From Mytilus californianus (taxonomy: Eukaryota > Mollusca > Bivalvia > Mytilida > Mytilidae), in the NCBI RefSeq assembly GCF_021869535.1, contig NW_026262690.1, positions 88,519,995 through 88,583,994 on the forward strand: a stretch of 64,000 bases of DNA, read 5' to 3'. The position numbers were made by a program, and so were the translations under genes. The notes below the pieces were generated by a model. The model saw only the letters and a program-made list of their open reading frames with translations. It had not been told where the DNA came from and ran no database searches. Below, piece by piece: positions 48,391 through 63,389 of the stretch; the first letter of the stretch is position 1; every line of letters begins with the position of its first letter.

Positions 48391-48944
48391 ATATATATCG
48401 ATAATGATTTGTTTTGTGTTCTTAGTTTCTTGAAATGGAGTGAAGCAGATTTTTTTCTATCTTCGTTTTGAATAAATAAATCCTCTGACCATTTTTTTGT
48501 GCTTTTGGGGGACTTTCTACAAGTTCATTTTCAATAATAAGTTATGGATTAAAACCACTAACTCACAGCTTGCGCCTAAATATGCTTTTAAATGTAAAGT
48601 TCTGCATTCACAGCTTTTTTGTCTTAGGTTCAGATAAAGTGGCAGTCATTTCATGTCAAAACTATACATAACTTGAATTTGTGCTGAAAATTAACTAACC
48701 TGTCATTGCATATTAGAATGCACTGGTGTTCGGAAGTGTGCTAATATAAAAATAAGTAACTATGATCTTAACAACAGAACAAATACGCCCTCATATTTGA
48801 TTTCATATCTTTTCATTATAAATAAGAAATTTTCAACAAGAGTTCTACAGTGATTCTGAGTCCTTGAGCTGTTATTGCATACCCAACTTACCCAAATATT
48901 TTACTTATTGACAAAGTAACAGCTATAAGTAGGAACTATTTTGT

Positions 48945-49142
48945 TTAGATATTTACTACTTTCTTGTATGTTCTTTCAGAATGGGACAGAATTAATGGTT
49001 CTATACCTTGTCTACTCAGCTCCAAAATCATTTTTTTCCAGCTGCCTTGGATCGCACTTAAAAGACCATAATATTCAACAAAATTGGTATTAACTGTATT
49101 CTGAGATTTAAACTGTTCAAATGTAAGTATGTTTTTTTCCAT
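48945..49142 (-). pseudogene. LINE C-terminal fragment
   Basis: The minus-strand frame reads EKNILTFEQFKSQNTVNTNF and VEYYGLLSAIQGSWKKMI. The pattern (T)FEEFK...TNFL.YYGL.SAI resembles the region C-terminal to the RT in some bivalve non-LTR elements. Only about 65 codons remain, with no RT core, and the assignment rests on this short pattern. Confidence 0.45.
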
Positions 49143-50694
49143 CTGAGATTAGATCATTTGTAAAAAAAAAAAAATACCTTAATTACAGTAATTTTCATAG
49201 GTAAATAGCTTTCCACATCTTTTAATATTAATATCCAGCCAAATTAGTTAACTAAAGATGTTTGTGGCATTGTTTTCATTTTTCATCTTGTATGGCCTTT
49301 ATTTTACCAGATTAAGAAAAACATCTCTCTAAAAAGGGTTTAACTTTTTGCAATTGTTTCCAAACCCTCTCTGGTCAGGTGCAAGATTTTATCACCATAT
49401 ATTTTTCTATATAATGTGATAAAAAAATCATCCCGTGGGGACGGATTCAAGTTCTAGGAAAAAGTAAAATCACAAAAATACTTAACTCCAAGGAAAATTC
49501 AAAACAGAAAGTCCCTAATCACATGGCATATAAACATGACACGTTTATGGACATACTAAAATGGTTTTATCTGTGGGATCTCTAAACTCCCTTTCCTAAA
49601 TTGTTTATAATAACCGTCCATTTTATTTAGTCTGGCTTTCAATCCCATAAAAATTTGATGAAAAAATTAATCTCATCTGACATATTTGAATACTTGAGTA
49701 CTTTTGATTTAATTTATCAAATTAGGTAATTATCGTATTTTCTTGGTTAACACCTAATCAGAACTAAAATTTAATTTGTTTAAGAAATGCTTTATTCTGG
49801 TGCAACAATCTTTTTCCATCCACTTAACTCTCCTTTTGGTCTTTTTGTAAAATTAACTTGAAGGCCATACGGTGTCCTATAGCTATTAATTTCTGTGTCT
49901 TTTGGTCTATTTTGTGAAGAGTTGTCTCATTGGCAATCATACCACATCTTCTGTTATATATTTAAACGTCATATGTATATTAGATTTTCGATTTTATGAT
50001 AATCATAGAAGCTGCGATCATTACCGCAAAGACCTTAGTTGCCAAATCATGTATCATGTCCAGTACTACAAAACGTTAGGATTATGTGCTCCTAACAACT
50101 TACAATGAAAACATAGTTAATATATTTATTCAAACCATATGAAATATATATATAAATATTATATGAACTAAATGTCGATTGGTTTAAAGGTTTTGCTTAT
50201 CAATACGTTCTAGGGAAGACGGAGTTTTCAACAGGAACTTTCTTTCTAAACAAAATATGTTTCAGCCCGTGATTAGCTTTAAACTTGAAATCAGAAGTTT
50301 GATTTGGAAAACCTAGATACAAATCCATTTTTGATACGGTATTTGAAATGATATATAAGACTCAAGAAACGATTATTTTTTTATTTATCTGCAACAACAT
50401 TTAAAACTATAAGCTAAATCATTTCAGAACTCTAATTTTTGAAATTTGCAAATCCTGTTAAAAAAAGTTCTTTACTCTATACTTCTTTTGTCGTATTACA
50501 TAAAAGCCTTACAAAATGGAAATGAAGAAAGAAACAAGTGTATATTTGATCACCAAATTCCATACATGTACTATTACTTGGTAAAACAAAAATAAAGAAT
50601 AGTATGTTTTTTTTATCATTTTCATAAATTAGTGTAAACAAACTAAAATTGATCCAAGATTATAGCAATTTGTTGCTCGTAAGCTATTATAAAA

Positions 50695-51245
50695 TAGAAG
50701 ATGTGGTATGACTGCCAATATGACAACTCTTCACAAGAGACCAAGTGATACATAAATTAACAGCTATAGGTTACCGAACGACCTTCAACAATGAGCAAAA
50801 CTTTTCCGCAAAGTCAGCTATAAAAAGCCCCGAAATCACAAATGTTAAACAATGCAAACGAGAAAACTGACGGCCTAATTAATGTACAAAAAATGAACGA
50901 AAAACAAATATTCAACACAGCAACAAACTACAACCTCTGAATTACAGGCTTCTGACTTGGGACAGGCACATGGATACAGAATGTGGCGAGGTTAAACATG
51001 TAAGCGGGCTCTCAAACCTCCCCTTACCTGGGACAGTGGCGTAACAGTACAACATATGAACGAACTATAAAAATCAGTTGAATAACCCTTAACTCATCAG
51101 ATGGATACAAATAGAAGTAAATCTAACAAAAACACAGAGTGAATGTGACCCGGTACTTGTACATCCCAACAACAAAACACACCAAGTACAGATCTGAGAG
51201 TACTTGCAGTTACTCCTAGTTCAAAGCCAATAACAACTAATAAAA
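50695..51245 (+). repeat. Dispersed repeat copy next to the WSC gene 3' end
   Basis: It starts AGAAGATGTGGTATGACTGC and continues via ACCTTCAACAATGAGCAAAA and TAACTCATCAGATGGATACA to the end of ATAACAACTAATAAAA. Reverse complement of 20,440-20,995. It ends about 35 bp from the stop codon of the membrane exon, so it may lie within the 3' untranslated region of that transcript. Confidence 0.75.
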
Positions 51246-51279
51246 AAATCATGCATATAAGACTAAATTATCAGTTTTT

Positions 51280-52052
51280 TTATGCAACATTCAAAAACTT
51301 TAAAATATCAATACTAATAATGAACATAACAGGAAGTGAAATGACAATGACGCCTCCCATACCAAGATATCTTGAAGATTTTCGGGAATCAAATGCGGAA
51401 TGTTTTGTTCTTTTGTACTTGTTAGTGTCTTTCTTGTTTATTCTCAAATTGGCTAATATTTTTCGTAGTTCTGATTCTGATAAAAAGGTCTGATGTTTGA
51501 ACACACAGTTTGTACAAGAGCAATAAGACACGTTACTTCCATCTTCTGATGTTATATCGCCTGTGGTCGATGAAAAAGTTGAATATGTTGACGTAGATGT
51601 CATTACTGGTTTTTCCATGGATTCGTTGTTAGTGGTTAATGAATCAGTTACAAAAACAGCCCTAGTTGTATTTTCCTTAGTCAATGGTGGTATACTATCT
51701 GCGTTTTCTTGATACATTGTTAGTTTTGTATCTGTTTGTACACGTGGGGACACTGTAAATATTGTTTTTACACTTGGTGGATATATTGTAGTTTTTATGT
51801 CGGGTGTGGTCAATAAAACAGTTGATATGGAAGACGTAGGTGTTCTCAAAGGATTGTTCGTGTATTTATTGAAAGTGGTCAATGAACCAGTCCCAATATC
51901 AAACAAAGTTGTAGTTTCAGAAATCATGGATGGTGTGCTTCCTGTGTTTTCTGGATAAGTTGTTAGATCTGCATCTGATTGTACATGAGGGGTCACTGTA
52001 TATATTTCATTTTCATTTTTTGAATATATTGCCTCTGTTGTATCAGAACATC
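51280..52052 (-). CDS. WSC gene exon 4: Ser/Thr-rich stalk and membrane anchor
   Basis: The acceptor AATATTCAG precedes the exon start at 52,052; the first two bases complete a Gly codon from exon 3. About 256 residues follow. A Thr/Ser/Pro-rich, mucin-like stretch has two similar segments (TTYPENTGSTPSMISETTT and LTMYQENADSIPPLTKENTT), probably an internal duplication and a likely O-glycosylated stalk. Then come YCSCTNC, a charged helix (SELRKILANLRINKKDTNKY) with SAFDSRKSSR, and a hydrophobic segment GVIVISLPVMFIISIDILKF ending near the C-terminus. The CSC...SA.D.R.SS-membrane ending is one I associate with molluscan surface proteins. There is no ATG near the start of the open frame (the 51,996 codon is GTG), which supports an exon rather than a separate gene. 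Confidence 0.8.
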
Positions 52053-54386
52053 CTGAATATTAAAAGAAAGAACACTGTTATTATTGATATTAATTTCAAA
52101 TATATAGAGGTGGTTCGTTGCTTTTTCTATTTTAATGCATTAATCTGTTTCCCGGAATTATATACGTTTTCTTTGTATCATTTAAAGGGATGGATATTTC
52201 AAATTTATTTTTACAAAATTACATTAGATGTATGTTTCCTTATAATACGTTATTTTGATTGGCTAACAGCAATCTCGCGTCATTCTGAAATTATCCTTCA
52301 TTTCAAAATGAATTGTAACATTAATGATGACACACGTTTCCACAATAAAGTGCACAGGTAAATAAAAGAAAAACTTAGTAATTGTGTTTTCATGATCATA
52401 ACGAAAAACTGTAAATATAAGTATTGATTGGATCTTTTAGTAATTTCACGCGCTTCATACAAAATGTACTTTGGTCAACGTTTTTACACCCAAATGAATT
52501 TACAAAAAGAAGCATTCAATTCTTATTTAAAAAAAACCAATGTCAATCGAATATTAATGCACAAACGTATACAAGTAATAAAAAAGAACTTCGACGAAAT
52601 GAGGTACCAAAACAGGAGATGCATACCCCCTGTCGTCCAAGTGTAACTTGTGCACTTTGATGTTTTTGGTAATCCCGAATGTTATACTCATATAGCATAT
52701 GACTTGTTTTTATAAGTTAAATAAATTTTGCTGAAAATGTAATTTTATTTTATGTACCTTTAACAACCTATAACACAATAAGTAAGTATTTAATATTACA
52801 ATGTTTAGTCATTTGCAGAATTATGTGCTTTTGGCTGATTTGTAATTCTATGTTTAATTTATTCGTTCTCTTATTAGAATTGAGAGCTTGACAAATTCTT
52901 TGAAAGTCTGTTTATTGGTGAAGACAGTTTTTTTTGTTCATTTTATTGTTACGTTTCTGTTTGATTGGCATTAAACCCGCATGATCTATAAATATTTTCC
53001 TTAAAAGTTTGCAAAACCTGACAAATGCATTTGTTGTCAATGCGGTAAAGAAAAATATTGAAAATAATTACTTTATTTTCAATGAATTGTGGTCACATCA
53101 CGTGAGTCGCATAAATGTACATTCTTTAATAAACATTAATTTTACGTTCAAAAGAAGGTGTAATATAAATATGATAAGAGCCATTATTTGGCCCTGCAAA
53201 TTTCAAGTATAGTTAACATTTTTAAGTGTTCAATTGTTTTTGAATATTTTAGATTCGAGCAATCATGAAAAGACAAATGTTATCGAATTGCCTATAATGT
53301 GCAGTAGAATTGGTACCGTTAATGTTGTCTAAAAATAATGTTAATTTTATTGATAAACGAAAAAACAATTGAAAAAAATACTTTATTCAGGAAATAGAGC
53401 ACAGAAATGTAACGTTTGGTGTGACTGAGGCATCAAAAATATGTCGACATTTACTTATTTGATATAAAATGGCCATTTCAATCATAATGAATCATTGGTA
53501 AAAGTAAATATGAACATTGAATAAAATATATTTCAGGTTTAAGCTCTTCTTCATATCTGCTTATTCTTTAAAAAGTATCAAAACAAAGCCAGACTTATTT
53601 GCAAGTTTTGCTGTTTTGCATTAAAATTGGAAATTCCTAATGCCAATTTTAATTCTGGTATCTATGATAAGTTTATGTACATGTAAATCACAACTTAAAA
53701 ATACAAATATTGATGTTCGACACATTAATATCTTATAAAGATCTAAAGGATGCTATTTGGTAGATTTATAGTACTTTTTTTATTTTCAAATTATAGTGGT
53801 CAAAAACGGTCTTATCATACATTATCCTTTGTCATATAAAATTGATAAAAGAATTAAGACATATAAAAAGCTCAATCAAATGCGTCAAATACTCCAACCT
53901 CAAGAGAACAGTCGATTGCATATTATTGATGGTATATGTGTTCATTATTTTATACATGGGCATGACCTTCTTGATATTGAAAAATCATTCTTTAAAAGCA
54001 TTTTTCATTCTATATTACTCATTCATATGATCGATAGTTCTGTTTTACTGTGACATTCACAAAACGAAATGCACAAATCATATAGATTGAAATTCGTGTA
54101 ATTCTAAATGTTTTCCTCATATAACCGAATGCCTGAACTGATTTCAGTTGGAAACTATATACTCCCTTAATATTTTTTTTTTATCTTAGGTGAATTGTTT
54201 ACAAACGTATTTTTATATTTCTATTTGTTTGGTAATATTTTGATTTATAATAACACAGCAAACTTTCATCAACTTATTTCTGGTTATATTTAAAACTCAT
54301 TAACCTTTCTATTATTAACCTTGATTGTTTGATTTATTTTATTTGTCTACTTATTTTATCTTGCATTAGTATTTATATAAATTGAC

Positions 54387-54528
54387 CTATTCTATATATA
54401 CTCAAACTCCATACACCTCCACACTTTTCATTCAAATTTCCATCACAAGGCACATCGCAGAACTCCTCATTTCGTTGTACAAACGTTACTGAATTAGTCA
54501 AATTGCTACAATAACACTGGAACCCTTC
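54387..54528 (-). CDS. WSC gene exon 3: second half of WSC domain
   Basis: The exon follows acceptor TTTTTTATAG and ends before donor GTCAAT. It encodes EGFQCYCSNLT, QRNEEFCDVPCDG and NLNEKCGGVWSLSIYRI. The five cysteines and the CxG-NxxxKCGG-W-xSIY ending are diagnostic of the C-terminal half of a WSC domain. With the three cysteines of exon 2 it gives the eight expected. It ends in phase 1, matching exon 4. It is too short to stand out as an open frame. Confidence 0.85.
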
Positions 54529-54997
54529 CTATAAAAAACATAAGTTAATCCATTATTGACTTTTTTTACTCTTTATCTGTTAAATCATACTGGTATTGCT
54601 ATTTTTTCAGCAACATAAATTGTTACTAGGGGTACGTCATAGCAAAACAAAATACAAAATGTCAAGCAGTAGTATAAAAACAACATTACCTGAGTGAGTT
54701 GCAAAATTATATATGACTTGTTACATAAAGTCACTGCTTCCACGTTAATCAAAGCTATAGTAGTTTACCAATTATCAATACTAACAATGAACTACAAAGT
54801 CTGTAGGAAATTTGTATATGTGTATAATAAGTGTGAAGTGTCAATGTTATTTGTAGTAGTAAAACAACCTTCCAAAATATCTTCAAAGACTAAAATAAAT
54901 CTTAAATATTAACTTTTTCGTATATCTTGACAATTAATGTTAAACCTTCTTATTTACCATCTGTGTTTACTTAAATACAAACATTTTTAATTGTTCG

Positions 54998-55209
54998 ATA
55001 AAAGAGGGACGAAAGATACCAGAGGGACAGTCAAACTCATAGATCGATAACAAACTGACAACGCCATGACCAAAAATAAAAAGACAAACAGACAAATAAT
55101 AGTACAGATGACACAACATAGAAAACTAAAGACTAAGCAACACGAACCGCGCCAAAAACTGGGGGTGATCTCAGGTGCTCCGGAAGGGTAAGCAGATCCT
55201 GCTCCACAT
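54998..55209 (-). mobile_element. 5'-truncated Penelope-like tail in a WSC intron
   Basis: Minus-strand sequence matches the 3' tail at 28,210-28,415: GAGCAGGATCTGCTTACCC through GGTATCTTTCGTCCCTCTTT. It ends at the same terminus and is truncated at its 5' side, as expected of incomplete reverse transcription. It lies between exons 2 and 3 of the WSC gene. A tiny piece of the same terminus, TGTCCCTCTGGTATCTTTCG, lies at 56,316 on the plus strand. Confidence 0.8.
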
Positions 55210-56377
55210 AACTATTAATTTTGTATATGATGCTTTTTAGTGATGGTTTGTGTCCATTTAAACATGACTGCACATACTTGCCATAACAAAATGTTGAAAC
55301 TAAAAATCGTTTTGAAATCCGCATAGAATACAGGGAAAAAGGTACCGTTAATGTTATTTATTATCTTAGATTCAAAATGTTGATAAAATTTGAATGCCTT
55401 TTTTCTTAACTTTTCAGGGTGTAAAATTCTTGAAGAAACACAAGCCCGGTACTGAACCTCAGACGAGTGGGTCATCTTCATAATACTTCTAAGTGGCCCT
55501 AGATTTAAAACATTTTGAAAGTCAAATCGACTACGACGTTGAAGAGCATAAAAACCGAAAAATCCAAAGTGATGTGCCAAAAACGGCTGAGATAACTTGT
55601 GCCTAAGGTATACAATTCATAGAGTTTCAAATAAATAAACATTTTCAAAAAAGTAAATCTATCTATATTAGGCAAAAAAAGAAAAGTAACATTGGTATTT
55701 AAATTTAAAAAAAAAACACTTTCTATTTTTGCCTAGTATAAAATGAAGTAAACGCATGACTCACATGTTTGTTACTCGCTTTTGTCAAATTTGAAATCTT
55801 TCAATTCTTTAAAAACCTATTACAACACATTACAACTTGGTCTATGATCCTAAATTCATAATTAACTTTTAAACTTGATAATTGAAGAGAGGGATAGGCA
55901 AATCACGAATCCTTTAAAAGTCTTTTCTGGTGTTGAATGCGGTCGTTATGAGTCTATTCGACTAAATAATGCTGATTGTTTGGTTTAGTGACAGTTAACC
56001 TTAAAATTATGCAGTTGCTAGATTTTCCGAATTCAGTATCTCCAAGACATTATTTCTTTTCTTAACATTGATTTTCATTACAGTATTCTATAAATTGAAA
56101 CACACTATACTTATTTCAGTATATAGTAAGTGTTACTCTTTGTTAACCCTATAAACTTGAATTGTCATAAATTAAATAGAAATCGACAATTGGTGTCTTA
56201 ATTAAGTTGTGACTGGACTCAACTAAAATCTATTCAAATCAAAGTAATAAACTATCATGACACAAATATCCGCAAGAAACTAAAATTTGAAAAACACACT
56301 TTTTGTGTTTTGAATGTCCCTCTGGTATCTTTCGCCCCTCCTTTTTGAATTACATGCGTTCGAATAAAGACAACAGT

Positions 56378-56490
56378 AGTATACCGCTGTTCAAAAGTCA
56401 TAAATCCATTGAGAGAAAACAAAACCGGGTTACAAATTTAAACCGAGGGAAACACATGAACTATCAGAGGAAAACAACGAAACAACAGAA
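56378..56490 (-). repeat. Dispersed repeat fragment
   Basis: Reverse complement of the CGGTTTATGACTATTGAACAG segment of the 1.06-1.95 kb repeat. The 76-codon frame across it is not a gene. Confidence 0.65.
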
Positions 56491-56570
56491 AACACTTTTC
56501 GAAACTCTTTTTTTAATTAATAATCTTCATTAGGAACGCTTAGAGCCGAATGATTAAAAGCAAGTTGCAA

Positions 56571-56572
<2 letters not shown>

Positions 56573-56608
<36 letters not shown>
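56573..56608. repeat. (AT)18 microsatellite
   Basis: Uninterrupted AT dinucleotides in intron 2 of the WSC gene. A second run lies at 57,290-57,314; the duplicate copy at about 43,975 lacks it, so it expanded after the duplication. Confidence 0.9.
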
Positions 56609-56611
<3 letters not shown>

Positions 56612-57469
56612 TCGAAACTATTGAAGAGCCATCTGACAAAAAGAACATAAAAATAATAGCAAAATCTTAATCCTAGTTATCACAGTACGGTTTTAAGATA
56701 ATTTTTTCATATCAAAGCGCAAATGATAACATGTAAATTGTTTTGTTATCACTGGTAGTTCCATTGCCAATTATAAGGTCGTATCTACACTAACTTTATA
56801 GATATAATGCAGAATGTTGTATCTAATAATTACAATTGTAAAACAAATGTATGACCGAGACATGTCAAATCGCAATTTCAGAATATGAATCATTTCTTAG
56901 CATTGTTTACAAAAAATGAAGACGTTGTGATCGGTTATTCTGAACGCTAATAAAAATTATTTTTCTTTTTCTCGGTAACTTCAGAGCATAAGATTTTGAA
57001 ATATTAATTTTTTGAAATATAACAAACATTACTGTATAAGACAATATGATATAACTTATAGTCTAAGATTTCTAACAGTTGTGAGATTAATTATTTTACG
57101 ATATTAAAGTGATTTAATACCGGTTTATCACATATTAATGTTAATGGAAACCGCAAAAGATCTGAAACTTTGTTTCTTTTCTTCTTCATTTATTATAATT
57201 AATAATGAATGTTCGATATTTGTTTTAAAATATATAAGCATTGACTAAGTAACGGTCATATTTGCACTGTAGAAATATAAAAGATAACTTATATATATAT
57301 ATATATATATATATTATTTATATTTCACCGTCATAGATTTAAAAGGTTGTTACTTCAAATATGACGAATTCCAAGTTTTCAAAGTAGTGTTTACGGTTCA
57401 TTTTTTGCTAATCAAAGCTCAAAAGATAAACTGATGATACAATTATAATTGTGTAGTGTTAATATTTAC

Positions 57470-57615
57470 CTCCGTTCCCATGAAAATGGTATCTTTCAGA
57501 AATGAAAAACAATGCGATAGACATAAATCGTTGGTCATTTTTCCTTGGTAATTTAGTCTGCAGTATGGTAAGGTCCTTTATGGTTGGTCAACAAAACATC
57601 CAGCATATCGTCTGA
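57470..57615 (-). CDS. WSC gene exon 2: first half of WSC domain, with stop
   Basis: Acceptor CCTTTTTTCAAG, then two bases completing a codon with exon 1, then YAGCFVDQP, a TAA stop (57,578-57,580), RTLPYCRLNYQGKMTNDLCL and SHCFSFLKDTIFMGTE before donor GTAAAT. The pattern GCF.D...RTLPY....Y....T.LCLSHC is the N-terminal half of a WSC domain. The duplicate at 44.2 kb has GAT (Asp) where this copy has TAA, so the stop is a derived change. The exon ends in phase 0, matching exon 3. Confidence 0.8.
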
Positions 57616-58349
57616 CTTGAAAAAAGGAAACTGTTGATTCTGTGTCACATGGAGTAATATCCTACAGTACAGTGCGTTATTTGAGAATAAGAGTAAAATA
57701 AATATGGAGAAGGTTTTATGCACTAATATTACTTTCTTCTAAAGTTCTATATCCAAGTTTAATCAATTTTTTTGCGAGATTCAAAAGTAATGCTGAGTTG
57801 TATTTTAAGTGTACGAGTATCAAATTTTGAATTACGAAATATCGATATTTTATAAAATTCCAAATTTCAACATTTCGACAGACAGATCACATGATAAAAA
57901 AAAACTGGGATAATCAGAATTCAGAAAATCCCCGGTGTCTGTTACTTTTCAGTAAGCAATATAAAAATAAAACAATTTTTACTGTTGAAATGCATTTTGT
58001 TTTGTTACACCCCTAAATTAATAGTTAACTCAGGAAGTAAGCTTATTTTTCACTATATTTATTTCAAACTAAGAAAATATTCAGAAGTTATTGTATATAT
58101 GTATATAAATTTGAAATATTTGTTGGTATAAAAAAATATAGAAAATGAGACAAATACAATATATGTCTGTATTCTCTTAAAGAGGAAATGCATTTTTGTT
58201 CTTGAATTTGATGTGATAAGTTATAAACTAAATTTATTGTTTTATAGATTAACAAATCTTATTTTGAAGGCTCAAATAGAATGTACGAAACAAACACAAA
58301 CCCTTCTGTACGAAACGGTACAAAGAAATAGTACACTGGTTCGGAAAAA

Positions 58350-60190
<1,841 letters not shown>

Positions 60191-60283
60191 GAAGAACAGT
60201 TCCTGGTTAGGGAAATGCAAAAAGAGTTGTCATCGAATGACATAAAAATTGTAAAGACCTTCTTTATTATTTAAATTACTTAC

Positions 60284-60365
60284 CATTACAAAATACTGAC
60301 AGTTTTTGTTGGTCGACTAACACAAGAACTAAAATATATCTCAACTGTATGTTATACGTCTCCAT
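60284..60365 (-). CDS. WSC gene exon 1: signal peptide
   Basis: ATG at 60,363-60,365 opens a 27-residue N-terminus, METYNIQLRYILVLVLVDQQ then KLSVFCN, with a hydrophobic core typical of a secretory signal. It is followed by one base of a split codon and a consensus donor GTAAGT. The start was chosen because the duplicate at 45.3 kb has the same codons downstream and an ATA in this place. Confidence 0.7.
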
Positions 60366-61490
60366 TTGATTATTAAGTACGTTGGACTAAGATACATTGA
60401 ATGAAGATTTCAAAACAGTGTTTATGTTGTTATTCGGTTTTTATAATTATTAACTCTTGAAAATACCAATTGTTTTTTTTCAATGTATAATACCGGAATC
60501 AATACGTGACTGTGATTTAAACGGTTCCTTTTCATAATTATCTTTTTTTTCTAAACTGCACTGAAGTAGCATCTATTGTTCAAAGCATAATGTGTTTACT
60601 GTTAAGGCAAGTGCAAAGGCTCTTGTATATTTGCACTAGTTCTATTTCCTTTTGAGTAATCGAAAACGAAAAATAGAAAAAAATGAAAGCGTGTTCCATT
60701 CATCCTTTAGAAATGTCTAAACAAACAAAAAAGGATAGATACATAATTTAAACCTATTGATTGTATTTTCAATTATTATTTCGTTTTATCTTTTAATGGG
60801 ATATAGCTGCTGTAAACCAATCAAATAAGCACGAGTTCTTCGCACCTGCTTTTAATTTTCGTTCGGTTGATTATAACTTCACGACATATAATTAACCGAA
60901 CGGAAATGAGGAATGACTGTGGAAACTTGTTTTTGTTAGAATAGCTGTCACCCTTTACGGTACCTACATTTTCGTGAAAAAAATAGTTTATCATTTGTAA
61001 ATAAAGATATTTTTAATTTGACCCCTTTTTCCTAGGTTCAAAAGTGTTTTCTTCAATTGGTTTCTTGTGAAAACCCTTTAATCAATAATGGTAAGAATCG
61101 TTAAAAAAAAGCAACCAGCGGTTTCTAAATCTAATATGCGACTGGACTCAATAAAATCCATTTATGTGTTAGCAATGAACAAAATTTAACATATCTAAAA
61201 AACATTACACACAAGAAACCGAATCTATGTATTTTTCGTCAACATTATAATGATAGAAATATTTTTTAATGTTTTAGAATTCCTCGTGAAATTATCGTCA
61301 GTCGATTTTAATAGAAAAGCTACAACATAAAAATACAATACATTCAAATGAAAACAAGAATAGGTTCGAACGTTAATCGACGATGTTGCAAACATTTTCT
61401 CATCATCTTTTATTTCAAAACTTTTAAATCTTAACAAAATTCTTTTAATCAATGTTTGTAAGTTATCCATCTTGAATAAAATGAGTTAAA

Positions 61491-61640
61491 AGTAAAATCA
61501 CAAAAATACCGAACTCCGAGTAAAATTCAAAATGGAAAGTCCCTAATCAAATGGCAAAATCAAAAGCTCAAACACATCAAACAAATGAATAACAACTTTC
61601 ATATTCCTATCTTGGGACAGTGACAGGTGTAATTCCTGGT
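61491..61640 (-). repeat. Dispersed repeat fragment
   Basis: AAGTAAAATCACAAAAATAC, AAAGTCCCTAATCAAATGGC and CAACTTTCATATTCCTATCT define an end of the family also seen at 49,440-49,560 and 58,350. Confidence 0.65.
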
Positions 61641-62436
61641 TGAAGACTAGAAGATAGAAAGCCAATAGAACAATCTTTTCTTTATATTCATTACATTATG
61701 TTTATGTTGGTTTTAGTAAACTAGCTGTTGGAAATGCAACATTTAAAGTAAATCGAAGGAAATTTATGGAGTAAATTCTTTAGCACTCTGAAGCAGTGAG
61801 TTAAAAACTTTTGAATCAGCAGAAACATTTTAATGTTTATACTTTTGATTGTAGTTATTGATGCATCCCCTTGAAATTGTCTTTGTATAAACGAGAAAAA
61901 AACATAATGAAACCATTAGTATGAATTTTGTAAAATGTAATAGATTTGTTTTATACTGAAACATATCTTTGTATATGCAAAGTGTGATGTAAAAGGGTTT
62001 ATTTCAGTCAGGATATTATGTTCAATATTGACTATCTTTAATGCGTATTTTGTGTAAATATCCATTCTAACATGAAATTGTATCTACTGAATATAACAAT
62101 ACATTATATGGTGATTTTCGTTCTCGGTTAAAGATCCCAAGTAGCCTTTTTAATACTGAGTTTGGAATTAATGATTTTGCTTTCACAAAAGAACGTGATG
62201 GATGTAGGCAACAATAGATTTAGTGGTAATCCATTTCCATGATAGTTATATAAGTTTAACAAACATTATCCATCTTGTTTAATTTACTGATTTTTTACCT
62301 GTAACGGGACCTTATCACCTTTGGTTTTCTCCATGAAAAGTGAATCATACGCTACAAATCTATTTTTTTATGAATATTATACGTCATACCTTGTTAAATA
62401 TGAACCAGAAAATAAAACAAAATGCTACACCGAATG

Positions 62437-62865
62437 CAAGTGATCAGTATGCACTAGTTTTCATTGACAACATTTGTTATGAATTTGAAGGTAAAACTTC
62501 CCAGCAGGTTGTCGACATTCAAATGGGAACAAACTGTGCGCCTCTTCTGGTCGACCTTCTCTTATTTCCAAACGAATCAGAGTTCCTGCACACACATTTA
62601 AAACAAGAAGAATAAAGAAGCTAGATCATTTAATGTCACATACAGGTACATTGATGTCTTTAACGATGTTCTTTCCATTAACAATTCAAACTTTTCCGAT
62701 TGGATCCAATTTATATATCCTCCTTAAATAGTGATTTTTAGACATAAACCTCGCATTTGTCTACAATAATTTTAACCGTACCAGAATCTATGACAAACGA
62801 GACGATGCCTCTTTTGATCTGTGTCTGAGCAAAACATCTACTGTTATAAAATATAAGTACTGAGG
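62437..62865 (+). pseudogene. Penelope-like RT fragment (relic 4)
   Basis: The plus-strand frame has VFIDNICYEFEGKTSQQVVD, then IQMGTNCAPLLVDLLLFPNE (the MGTNCAPL RT motif, with the first residue of GIPMG altered). After a frameshift it continues with FNVTYRYIDVFNDVLSINNS, where YIDDV is expanded to YIDVFNDV by a small insertion. TRIYDKRDDAS appears further on. The catalytic motif is disrupted, and the fragment lacks both ends. Confidence 0.8.
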
Positions 62866-63389
62866 TTGTGTATCATTTTATTTACTTAAAATTGTTTTCC
62901 ACATATTTGTCTGAGTACTGTAATGTTTCTTTTGGTCATACGACTCTTGACGTGGCTTGGTATTTGTACATTTAGCTTTCGGGTTTTTGTCTTCGAGAGT
63001 CTATGTGCAGGTGGGTCAAGAAGTGCGATTCTGACGCTTGAGGTTTTTAAAGTGTTGTTTTCATTTTATTTACCCTTGTATTTATATTTTACTTTATTTT
63101 TACGTTTTCGAGAAAGTATTTACAGTATGTCATTATAATTGATATATTGTATGTATACAAAAACTTCTTTTGTTGGCGTCTTTGTCAGATGTAGTTCTTA
63201 TACTGTATGTACTACTAACTACAATATTTATTTTGTTCGCGATTTTGTAAGATTTATTTGTATGTTTGTTTGAATGGTTTTTTTTTTGGTTGTATTTTAT
63301 GTCTGTGATGTATGTTTACACAGTTTTGCCTGCTGGGTTATTGTCAGATTAGCCAATTATGTCTGTTTGGGTTGCTCACTCAATTTTAT

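Noticed and set aside
51930-52361. 143-aa plus-strand frame
   Set aside because: It overlaps the antisense strand of the WSC stalk exon and its intron; Phe/Ile/Tyr-rich composition is typical of AT-rich non-coding DNA.
55215-55580. 121-aa minus-strand frame
   Set aside because: The upstream half overlaps a dispersed repeat (GCACAAGTTATCTCAGCC on the minus strand) that occurs as non-coding DNA; no domain, signal or splice context was seen.
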